From NCBI GenBank assembly GCA_003117195.1, contig BDSI01000085.1, positions 90,001-154,000 of the forward strand: DNA of 64,000 nucleotides, in the 5' to 3' direction. The notes beneath the pieces were generated by a model. That model had not been told where the DNA came from. It saw nothing but the letters and a program-made list of their open reading frames with translations, and did no database searches. Each line of letters starts with the position of its first letter. Positions within the stretch are counted from its first letter, which is position 1. The stretch comes from Eudorina sp. 2006-703-Eu-15. Its lineage: Eukaryota > Chlorophyta > Chlorophyceae > Chlamydomonadales > Volvocaceae. Of this stretch, positions 1 to 12,000 are shown piece by piece. A program made the position numbers and the translations under genes.

Positions 1-3000
1 AACCCTCACCCTCCCCACAACAGCGCCACCCCACACCCCCCTCTCAACTTCACCTTGCCCGGCACCGTCTTGCCGCTGAGCATCTCAACGATCTCCAGCA
101 GCAGCTTCCCACGGCTGACCGTCATCTGCTGCCCAATGTTGTCGAACGGGCCGCGCGTGGTGGTGGCGTTCAGGTACCTGGCCACGCCCACGCAGGGCGC
201 CTCCGGCCCCAGGCACAGCAGCGGCGGCGGCAGCACGTAGGCCGCCTCCTCCAGGAACACCGGCATGCCCGGCTCGTGGCTGAACACCAGCTGGTGCTTG
301 TTGACGGCCATGAAGGCGCCGTGGCTCAGCAGCGAGTTGTCGGTGGTGCCCGTCACGGACATGGAGAAGCGCTTGCCGTCCTCGTCCATGAAGTCGATGT
401 TGGCGGTGAAGGACATGGGCTTGGGGGACATGAAGGACACCACCACGGGCAGGCGGTCCTTGGCCAGGCCTGGCGGGGGGGGGGCGGTGGAGGAGATGGG
501 GGAGAGTGGGGTTGGGGCCGGGGAGAAGGAGGACAAGGGGGAGGAAGCGCGTGGGAGGGCGGTGGGGAGGATTTCGCAGCCCTTATGGCAGCATTTGGCG
601 GATCAAAACCGCAAACGAGCCGCTCCTCATGCCGCGATACCGAAACCCGTGTGTGCATCCGCCGCGCCTCCCTCCCCATATCCGTCCCTGCCTCCCTCCC
701 TCCCCGTCCCTGCCTCCCCCTCTTTTTGTCTGTAAAGACAGCGAAATCGCGAAACGATCACCGATTGTGTGGTAGTTGTCCGGTTGGCTGACGCCGCCGT
801 CGCTGCCTCCCCCTCCCCCTCCCCGTCCCCCTCCCCCCTTCCCCCTCCCCTCCCCACTTCCCCCTCTTTTTGTCTGTAAAGACAGCGAAATCGCGAAACG
901 ATCACCGATTGTGTGGTAGTTGTCCGGTTGGCTGACGCCGCCGTCGCTGCCTCCCCCTCCCCCTCCCCGTCCCCCTCCCCCCTTCCCCCTCCCCTCCCCA
1001 CTTCCCCCTCTTTTTGTCTGTAAAGACAGGGAAAACGCGAAACGATCACCGATTGTGTGGTATTTGTCCGGTTGGTCGACGCCGCCGTCGCTGCCTCCCC
1101 CTCCCCTCCCCACTTCCCCCACCCCCCCTTCCCTCACCGATGATGGTGCCCTCGGGGAACTCCACCTCCATGGGCAGGTGCCCCTCGTCCGCGGGCAGCT
1201 TGTACTTGAGCTCCAGATTGTCGTACCCGTTGTTGATGACGTAGAAGGTGGAGGTACTCTGGAGGCCCAGCGGCACGGGCGGCAGCAGGCACTCGCGGAC
1301 GTCGAACGACAGCCTGCAGGGGGGGACGATACCGTGGGTGCGGCGATACCGGGGGATACAAGGGGGATTATAAAAATAAATAGGAGGGAAACCCAAACCT
1401 TAAGAGACGAAGCCGGGCACAGGGGACATACGGTACCGGGGGTTGCACGGATACCGGGGGATATATCGCGAGTCGGTGCTTGGATGGGTGGGGCCATGGT
1501 TGATATGCCACGGGTGATACGCCAAAAGCCCATGGGTGAGGTGCAGCAGCGGGGGAAACGCACGCCTCAAGAGGCTTCCGAAGCCAAGGGGCCGCGCCAC
1601 CGACCCGGGCTGGAGGTCTCATCTGGCCTCGTGACGGAGTCCACCACATCCTCCGCCCTTGCGTTCTGGGCCTGTCTTTCGGTTCATTCTCCCCGGCAGC
1701 GGTTATTTATAACCTCCGGAAGCAGCAGCACCACCACCACCACCACCCACACCCACCTGGGGTACTGTCCCACGCCCTGCACCTCGATGTGCAGGTAGGG
1801 CTGGTCCGTCTTGCCGTCCAGGTACACGGGGATGAGCGCCTCGTAGGTGCGCGAGTCGCGGGGACAGAACCGCAGCTGCACACCCACCATCTCCTGGGGG
1901 CTCACCTGGGAGCATCGGGGGAGGTGCGAGGGTGGGGGGATGGGTGCGAGGTGCGAGGACGGACGGTCAGAGGGCCTGATCAGGCAACCCGCCAAGACTC
2001 GAGGTGCGCGCTGGGCCGGCCTGCCCCGAGCGACCGCATGCCGTACCAACCGACCCAACCGCCCCAACTGATACCGGATACCCTAGGTAGGAAGGCCCGA
2101 GACCTCGTCCCCAGCCCCAAAACCTTATCCCCGACCCGCAGCCCCCACAGCCCCACCATCCCGGCCCCCACCTAGGTCACCCACCCACCTCCAGCGGCTG
2201 CAGGGGCGCCAGGTCCATGCTGTAGATCCCCTTGACCGGCAGCCCGGCCGCGTGGGGGGCGGGGACCGGCTCACCGAAGGCCACCGTGATGGGGCTCTCC
2301 TCTGCGGAGGGGCGGAGGGACGGAGGGGCGGAGGGGCGTGGCGTGAAGGGAGTCTGACACGGTGTGTGTAAAAGGAAACTGAGCCGGGGTGTGTGTTCTT
2401 CGGCAGGCAGAACAGGAGTGCGTGACATGCAAGGGGTCGAGTAGCGCCCCAAAAGTCGCCCATTTTCCACCAAAATTCTTAGAGAGACTACCGTATTGGC
2501 GTTTAGCCAATGGAAGTATGCGGCGATAACCAAGCAAGCCAGCCAAGGCCCGCGGCCCGACAGCAGCTTTACAGTCGCCGGCGGCCTTGAGGCCTGTCGC
2601 CGCTCCGCGCGACCCTAAGACCCACGCCGCAACTGACAACTGACAACCGACAACGCACAACAGCTGGCAACGCACCCTGGTTGGTTATGTATATGTCGAC
2701 GGTGTACGGCGCCTTTATCTGGTTGGACCGTATGACCACCTTGTTGGCGAAGTCCACCAGGGTCTTGGACAGGATGATGCGGGGGGTCACTCCGGTGCCG
2801 GTCACCACCTGGGCATCATGGAGGGGGACTTGTGTTTAGAGAAGATCTAAATCCGCCCGACCCAAACCAAGGACCAAAACACCGTACTCACCATAACAAC
2901 ATGCAGGTGGACAAACAAGAAAACAACAACGGAACAAGGGAGCCACGGAACAAGGGGCAGGTATGTGGGTAGCGGTAAGGGGGTCGAGAGTCAGGGTGTT

Positions 3001-6000
3001 TAGGGCGGCGAAGGACCGTGAAGGAGTTGGTGGCGGAATGTTACTCGCACTCCCTCCCGACACCACCTTACGCCATCCCTACTCCTCCCTCCCAGCACCG
3101 CTCCAACCCTTTCCGTCCGCAGTCCCTCTAGGCCGTCAGCCGCCCCCCTCCCGTCCCTGCCGTACCTTCCGTACAGGCGCTACGGCGTACGACCCCGCCG
3201 TGACCAGGTGGAAGGCCAGCTCCACGTCCTTCTCGCGCTGCTCGTGCGGCCGGAAGTCAAGCAGCAGCGGCAGCTCCTTGCCGGGGTTGATGGTGATCTT
3301 GTACTTGAAGCCGTCGTAGGCTGCCAACGCGCGGGGGCCCGGGGGCAAAGAGGCGGGGAGGAGGTACCGTCACCAACAGGAAGGGGGGACGGAAACGGAA
3401 ACGGAAACGGGCAAGGTGCGGGCGACCCAGGGGCTCAACCGGGGTGCGCCCTTTGACGACGTCCCACCGGTGCCCCCTCACCCCAACCGGCCATCCCACA
3501 GTGCCCCTCCTGCGCTAGGCCTCCCCCTCCCCGTGCTCTATCCATACCACTGCGGGCAAGCCAAAGGAGCGGGCCCTCTCGGCAGTACACACCGGCCGCC
3601 GCACCCCCTCCCCTCCCCCCCATCTCCCATCTCTGGCATCTCCGGTTCCCTCGCCCCTTCAGCCACCCCCAGCCCCAACCCCCCAGCCCCAACCCCCCGC
3701 AGCCCCCTTCCCTAATCCTCCCTCCACCCTCCCCTCCACCCTCCCTCCACCCTCCCCTCCACCCTCCCCTCCACCCTCCCCTCCACCCCCCCCTCCACCC
3801 TCCACCCTCCCCCCCTTCCACCCTCCACCCTCCCCCCCTCCACCCTCCACCCTCCCCCTCCCCCCAGGACCTCACATATGGACCGGAAGCCCAGCGACGA
3901 CGACTGGCGCCGGCTGCCGTTGCGGCTGCCCCGCGCGCTGCCGAAGCGGCTGCCCAGCACCTGACCGCCCAGCGCCCCGATGGCCTCCAGCGGGCAGCTC
4001 TCGTAGTCGGCGGTGGACCAGGCGTCCTTGGGGCACAGCAGCTGCAGGTCGGGGTGCGCCACCAGGTCGCACATGAGCGTGGCGGCCACCTGGGAGGTGT
4101 TGCGCAGCGTGAGCGGCAGCCGCATGGAGCTGCCCACGAACACGCTGCCGAAGTTGAACTCGTCCTGTGTGATGTGAAGGGGGTGCGCGGGGGGGGGGGG
4201 ATAGGGGGGAAGGGAGGGTGCGGGGGCAGGGGGGAGGGTGCGGGGTGCGGGTGTGGGGGGAAGGAGAGCGTGTGGGGACGGGCCGGGGCGGGGCGCACAT
4301 GTTGGGTGCGGAGGCGGCATATGCTGGAGCACAGGAGCACGAGGCATGGCGATGATGGAGCACGGATTAGCGCTGCCGTGGACGAGTACATGCAATGTTG
4401 GTAAGGGTGGGTGGGTGGGGGTGGGGTGTATAGGAATGAACCGCGGGGCAGCAAGTCGGCGACCGACAGGGACGTCAGGGGCTGATGGATTTGACTTCCG
4501 TGGCGGGCAAATGAATGTATTGTCCAGTATGAATAGTAGTAGCGAAGAATGTGTGGATGGGCCCGAGTGCAACATGTCTGGGTAAGAGACAACTGAGCCG
4601 CGAGGGTATAAGCGAAGTCCGGCGTAACAGGCGATGTAGGCGGCGGAAGTAAATGACATATGGTTCCGGAACACCCGGGAACCCGAAACCCAGCATGTCC
4701 GTGTCTGCGTCTGCGTGGATGTCTAGGGTTTGCACGTGTCTGTGGTTGTTGAGTGGGCCGGCGCCTGTGTCCAACAGGTGTGGAATGTCGGCGACCCCGA
4801 AGCGCATACCAACCCTCCACCAGGGCCCACTTCGCACTTCCCCCGCCCATCCCCGCCGTCCGGCCCCACCACCTACACCCATCTCCCACCCCCACCTGCA
4901 CCCAGGCCATCGTTGCCGCCCGNNNNNNNNNNNNNNNNNNNNNNNNNNNNNNNNNNNNNNNNNNCCCCAATCCTTACCCCCCGGACCCCCCCCCGACCCA
5001 CCTGCTCGATCTCCACGTTGGGCACCACCGCATCCGCGCGGAAGGGGATCTTGACGGTGCTGCCGCCGCGCATCTCCAGCACGATGGCGCTGCTCATGAC
5101 CCCCGGCTCCGTGGCGGTGAAGAACACCTCAATGTCCAGGGTCTCCTCGGCGGTGATGCGGCCGCTCGCGGGCTTCATGGTCAGCTGTGAGCGGAGCCGC
5201 CGAAAGAAAGGGGGGGGAGGTACAGGATATTGGGGCCGCGGGGAGGGGGGAGGGGGGAGGGGCGAGGCGGGAAGGACGCGGAACCCTGTAAGCCCCCTGT
5301 AAGCCCCCTGTAAACCCCCCTGTAAGCCCCCCGGTGAGGAGGCTGCGGCGGCTGTCCCCAATGGGGGACCCACGGGGTCCACTGCACCGTCGTCACCGCC
5401 ATCAATGCTCCTCCGGACACCATCACTCCCCCTCCGATGTGAACACCCAGCACCCGAGACATTGAAACCGCGAAAAGTCACCGATATGGAATCAGCTGTT
5501 ACACCTGCCCCCCCTCTCCCCCCACCCCCTCTCCCCCCCATCCCCTCTCTTGTGCCACGCATCGGTTCCCCAATCCTTACCCCCTCTCCCCCCGCCCCCC
5601 CTTTACACACCTGGTCGTTGGTCAGGAAGCGGAAGGCCGTGTCCCGCGCGCCGTGGTTCTTGATCTGCATCACGGCGATCTGCTGGATGCCCACCGGCAC
5701 CACCGACACCACCAGCTCCTTGTCGCGCGGCCGCACACTGGCCTCGGGCAGCTCGCCCGTCATAAAGATGCGCTTGGGGGCCTCGCCTGCGGGGTTGGGG
5801 ATGGGGATTGGGTTGGGGGAAGCAGGTTGGCGAAGTAGTTCTCCTCTCTACCTCTCCCTCTCTTGTCTTCTGCCCTCACTCCCTCCCCCGCCCGTTCTCT
5901 CCCTCTCCCGCCCTCGACCTTTCAGGTCCGCTCCCCCCCTCTCACCTCCCCCCCCTCTCCCGATCTCTTTCCCCTTTTTCGTCACCTCCCCCCACCCTCT

Positions 6001-9000
6001 CGTCCCCCTCTCCCGCTCTCTCCGCCCCCATCTCACCTCCCACCACCCTCTCCCCCCCTCTCCCGCTCTCTCCCCCTCCCCCCGCTCTCCCCCCGCCCCT
6101 CTCACCTCCCACCATCTTGACAATGAGGAAGCCCTCCTGCTTGGGCGGCCCCAGCAGGTCGGGCGCCCACCGCACCGTCACCTCCACGGAGGACTGACTG
6201 CGGATGACGCCGCCGCCCCCCGCTGACACCTGGGGGTGCGGAAAGGAAGGAGGGAAGGCGGGAGGCCGGGAGCGGGTGTATAGGACAGTGGTACACACAT
6301 TGAGCCTGCGCTGCTGTGCTGAGGGCGAGGCTGAGAGCACATACCCCATACACACACACCCCAGTTCTATTTTACACACCCTATATCATACACGCATACG
6401 GGCAAGGTCTGGGCGTTACTCAGGCCCCCCTCGCATGTCACGCACTTTCTCCTTTTCTGCCTGCCTGCCTGCCTGCCTGCCTGCCCTGCCTGCCTGCCTG
6501 CCTGCCCGAGAAACGCACACAGCCTACCAGGAAGCTCGGGTGCGTCGACTCGACGGTGAAGGAGACGGGGAACTTGTGCGGGTTGTCCAGCACCAGCACC
6601 TTCTCCACCGCCTCGTCCCAGTTGTCCAGGGAGAACTGGAAGTTGAGGTCCTCCGCGGAGAAGTCCAGGTTCACGGGCACGACGTCGGCGGAGAGCGGGA
6701 AGGACAGCACGTGGCTGCCGTTCACCACGTACTCGATCTTCTCGTTCACGGACCGGATCTCGGAGGCCTGACGGAGGGGGGTTCGGTTGGGTTTCGGGGA
6801 GCGATCGGCAGGGTTCCGGAAGGTTTCGGAGGGTTTCGGAGCCAGCCGGAGAGGGTGCCGGAACGAACCCGGTCACACCCGGGCGCCGGGGGAGGGGCCG
6901 GGGTCGGGGCTGGACGGGAACAGGATGAGGCGGGGAAAGATTGTTGAGGGGGTAAGGCCGCGGCGGCGGCCAGCCAGATGTATTCCTGACCGTCCCGAGT
7001 TGCTGCCATGGCGCGGCGTCCTTTACCACCCACAAACTCGGCCCTCCCGAACCCCGCCCAGACCCGCCCATCCACCCCCTTGCGGCAACCCCGACAGCAT
7101 CATCCTCCGCCACGCCGCCCCCCGCGCAGTTTGAATATGTCTACCATATAATTTCCTATATACCCCCTCCCCCTCCTCCCCCTCCCCCTCCTCCCCTCCC
7201 CCACCTGCAGCACCAGCTGGAAGTCCGCCTTGGCGTTGGGCGGTATGACCTGGCTGATGCAGGGCGTGTCGCGCAGCATCTCAAAGTGCTTGATGTCGAG
7301 CACCACGTTGATGTAGGTGTCCAGCGTGTTGTGCAGCACCAGGTGGCGGGTGTTGGTGGAGCCCATGGACACCTTGCCGAAGTCCACCACGCGGGGGCCC
7401 ACCACCAGCCGGGCCAGCTCGTCCTTGCTCAGCTCGCGCGCGCACTGCCGTGCGCAGGTGGTGCGGGAGGGGAGGGGCGAGGGGGGAAGGGGGAGTGGGG
7501 AGAGGGGAGGGGCCAGGATCGGTGATTGTTTCGCGATTTCGCTGTCTTTAATGACAAGAAGGGGTCAGGAAGAGGTGAGCGGGTGGGAGAGAGGAAAGGG
7601 AAGAAAGGCAGGGGCAACAGAGCGGAAACGTTCAGGACGAGGGCACGCAAACCCCATCCCCCCATCCCCCACCCAAGCAGAGCAGAGCCGTTTCTCAAAA
7701 TGTCATCCAATTTCCTATTACCCCATCCCCTCCCCAACCCCCAAATCACCCCCGAATTTCCGAAACGCCAGGTCCTCCGCGCGTGCCCCCTCTCTTCCCC
7801 CCTCCCCCCACCTCGGTTCCCCAATCCTTACCCCCCACCTCCCGCGCCCGCATCCACTCACCCCCCACCCCTTCTGGGTTTGTTTTCCACCCTGGCCCTC
7901 TCCTGCCAGCGCCCCCTCCCCACTTGTGGGCTTGCTTTCTCGTTCCACAACCCTTCCCCCAAGGCCCCTCCCCCAAGGCCCTTCCCTCAAGGAGCTTCCC
8001 CAAGGCCCTTCCCCAAGGCCCTTCTCCCAAGGCCCCTCCCCCAAGGCCCTTCCCTCAAGGAGCTTCCCCCAAGGCCCTTCCCCCAAGGCCCTTCCCCCAA
8101 GGCCCTTCCCCCAAGGCCCCTCCCCAAGACTCTTCCCCCAAGGCCCGCCCCTCCCTCAAGGCCTGCCCCTCCCCCAAGGCCCGCCCTTCCCCCAAGGCCC
8201 GCCCCTCCCCCAAGGCCCGCCCCCGCCCCCCTTCCCCCGCCACCTCCACGCACGTCGATGCGCTCCTGCTCTGAGACCGGCCGCGCCTTCCACTGGTGCG
8301 CCCCCTCCAGGTCCGCCGGCCCCAGCTGCCTCAGCATGCGCGGCACCGCCTCCTTGCTGGTGTCCACCCGCCACAGCGGGTCCACGGTGCGGCTGAGCTT
8401 GGGCTCGGGGGCGGACAGGCCGCTGCGGGTGTCCATGCCCAGGTTCACGTCGTCCTCAGCCACCTGGGCGGGGCGGGACGGGGCGGGGCAGCGGGGGGGC
8501 CCGGGGGGAGGGGGGAAGAGGGAGCAAGAGGAGAGGGCGGGAAGGGGCGGGGATAAGAAGGGAAGGAAAACCCTAAACCCAGGAACCAACCCGGGCGCAA
8601 CCAATAATGGGGTTACCTACTTGCACGGGGGGAGGTGGGTGGAGGGGGAGCTGGGAGGATACAGGGAATGGGGGAGGGGGTGGGGGGAGGGGGGCCCGGG
8701 AGGCGAGGCCGCCCGGGCGGGGCCAGGTCGGGCGCTGTGTATGCTTGTGTGCACCTCAGTTTAGAGGGGGGGCCTGGATCACCGCCGGCGGCAAAGCGAG
8801 CGCCGGGTGGCGGTGGTGGTGGTGGGCGTACGAGGGCGGAGGGGAAGGGTTGCAATCGCGCTCGTCGTTCCTGCTGCCCCGTCCGCCCCGTCCCACCCAT
8901 CGGCTCCCCCCGGCCCACCCCAGCAATACACGCACCTCTTCCTTCTCTCCTCCTCCTCCCTTCCTTCCTCCCTCCCCCCTACCTGCCCGCCCCCCCTTCC

Positions 9001-12000
9001 ACCACCCCGCCGATCCCACCCGGCCGTTCTTGCGCGCGTTCTCCCGCGCCGTCCGCCTCTCCCGCATCACTGCGGTGTACTTGTCCCGGTGCGCCGCCGC
9101 CGCCTGCGCCTCCGCCAGCGACATGGTCACCCGGGTGGACGTGTCCACGTACGTGTCCGCCACCTCGGGCTTGTCCCAGGGCTTGGACAGCAGCCGGGTG
9201 CTCTTCTTGCGGCTCTCCAGGGTGGAGGCGATGGCCTGGCGGAAGGGAGGAGGGGGTGGGGGGTATAGCAAATTAGTAGACAGGTTTGGGGTGGGGGGGG
9301 AGAGGGGAGGGCGGAAGGTGTGTGTGTGTGTGTGTTTGGGGGGGGGAGGGTTGGGGGTTTTGGATGGGGTGTAGGAAACTCCCTCCCACCTCCTCCCGCA
9401 CCTGCTCCTCGTCCACAAACTTCCTCGGCCGCTCAAAGTCCTGCGGCAGCTTGTCGGTGCCGCCCACCGGCGCCGCCTTGTCGCCCATCTGCAGGCTGGT
9501 GCCGGCCAGGTCCAGGCTGAGCTCCTGGATCGTGTGGCCCTGCTCGCTCAGAACCTGGGGGGAGGGGGCCAGCAGCGGGGGAAAAGGAGGGAGGGGCGGG
9601 GGGTAATAGGAGATTGGTAGACATATTTATACTGCGCTGCTGCTGCCAGAGAGCAAACATCCCATAGAGACTCGACTGTACCCGGATGTCCGCAGCGAGG
9701 GGTCATAGGGAAGACAAAGTGAAGCTGTGGGGTGGGGGATGCCGGGCTGGGGGCTGATCAGAAACGCTTGGGTTGGGGGTTGGGGTAATCTCCATATCCT
9801 GGTCTGGGGCCCCCGCGCTCAGAACCTCTGGGCATGGGGAGGAGAGGTGGGGGCGGTGGGGTTCAAACAATCCCGGGACTAACCCGGTCTCACAGCCGGG
9901 GGGATAGGGGTGGGGCCCCCGGACGGTGTTCGAGTCCGTACGGGTCCGTGTGCCGTACCTTGATGGGTATCTTGCCGCTGTGTTTGCCCATCGCCTTGGG
10001 GTGGTACCTGACCACCACCTGCACGGTGGCGCTGGGCAGGATGGTGCCGGAGGAGGGCTCCACGGAGAAGTACGGCGTGGACTTGAGCATCTACGGCAAA
10101 AGGTACGGCAGAGGGTACGGCAGGGAACGAAGGTGGGCAACGGAACGGAGAACTGGCAGGACAGCGAGATGACGGATGTGATGGAGGTGAAACCCATACG
10201 GCCCCCCTTCTCCCCCTGCCCCTGCCCCTGCCGCCCCCCTTCTCCCCCTGCCCCTGCCCCTGCCGCCCCCCTTTCTCCCCCTGCCCCTGCCGCCCCCTTT
10301 TCTCCCCCTGCCCCTGCCCCTGCCGGCCCCCACCTGGAACCGGGCGCTCATCTGCGAGTTGGTGTTGGTGACGGCCAGCAGCTGGTCCGCCCAGCTGTGC
10401 GTCGCCACGTCACCAAAGTGCATCGCCGCCGCGCCCAGCCGCAGCCCGCCCGGCATGCCCTTGGCGCGGATGGGCAGCTTCATCTTGACGGGCAGCCCCA
10501 GCAGCTCCACCACCGCAAAGTACTCGAAGCTGCGCACCGCCTGGTCCGAGCTGGGCACCAGGCAGTTGAAGCCCTTGCCGCTCTGCGGCGCGGTGGGCGT
10601 GTAGCGCACGCGCACGCTGGCCTTGCCATAGGGACCGATGACGCCGGAGAGCGGCGTGATCTGGAAGGGGTTGTCGCCGGTGCTGCGCGCCTTTTGGCGC
10701 TGGCGCGCCGCCATGATGACGTCAGCAAAGGGGTCGTTGGGGTCGGCGTTGGCGGCGGCTTCGTCGTCCACCTTGCTGCGCATCTCCGCGAGGGTGCCGT
10801 AGCTGATGATGTAGCGCGCCTCCACGGGGCCGTTGTTGAACATGGTCAGCTCGCGCTCCAGGGTCTGGCCGTAGTACAGGCTGCCAAAGTCCAGCTGGAG
10901 GGGGGGTGGGCCGAGCGCGCGCACGAAGGAGCGCAGGAGCACGAGGGGGGCACACGCCCACAGGAGGGACGGCCGTTGTCAGCCTCGCTGGGCCTTGCAT
11001 GGCCCCAATGGCAGGTAATGAGAACGAATGAATGATTGGATGTCCCTACGCTGTCGTCCGCAGCCCCAGGGGCCACCCCATCCCGCCCCAAGAAGCCGCC
11101 CCCCCACCCGCCGCCCTAACCCCTCCTCACCGCTCCAAGGCCGCTCCCTGCCCACTTGACAGCAAGCAAGAAGCCACCCGCTGACCCCCTACTTTTCCCC
11201 CAACTGCGCGCCATTATCACTCCCCACCTCAAACAGGCTAGGCCCCCGCCAGAGACAAGCCCCTCAACCCGCGGCATCCGACCGATTCCATCCAGCTCTC
11301 TCCTCCGGGTTGCTTCTAGGGTTGTTAATCGAATGACCCCATGTCCCACCTCCTGACAGGATGGATGGCCCTCCCCCCTGACCTGCAAAAACCCCGCCCC
11401 TGCCCCTCCCTTCCCTTCCCTTCCCTTCCCGCCCCCACCTCCGACAGGATGGCCCACCCCCTAACACCGCAAAAACGGGCCCGGCTGGGTGTGTCTGGGC
11501 TGTTTCTTTTTAACCCCCAACACCGCAAAACTCGCCCCCACCCCGCCCCACTCCCCACTCGCTCTTTCCCCCCTCCACCTCCGACAGGATGGCCCTCGCC
11601 CCATGACCGCAAAAACCCGCCCCCGCCCCACTCATTCTCCCCCTCCGCTCCACCTCCTGACAGGATGGCTCTCCCCCCTGACCTGCAAAAACCCCGCCCA
11701 CGCCTCTCCCCTTCTCCCCCCCCCCCGGCCTCTCCCCCCCGCCTCACCTCCGACAGGATGGCCCCCGCGCTGTCCACCAGGTCAAAGGACTGCTTGATGA
11801 TGGTGGCGGTGAGCATGACCTTCTTGGTCACGGCGCCCAGGGACACGGAGACCTCACTGGCCAGCGAGCCGGGCTCCCCCACGGTGACGGTCAGGGTGAT
11901 GTCCACGGGCGCACCGCCAGGCTCCACCACGCCCAGGACGGGCTCGATGGTGACGGGCAGGTTCCTGTGAGGGTGGGGGAATACAGGAAATTGGTAGACA

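Noticed and set aside
3435..4970. 511-codon minus-strand open frame
   Set aside because: It runs across introns, the assembly gap and CCCTCCA repeats. Only the part at 3876-4164 is a real FAP47 exon, in a different frame context.
7526..8764. 412-codon plus-strand open frame rich in Pro
   Set aside because: It is antisense to FAP47 and crosses the C-rich minisatellite. Its open state follows from the repeat period and GC bias, and no domain is seen.
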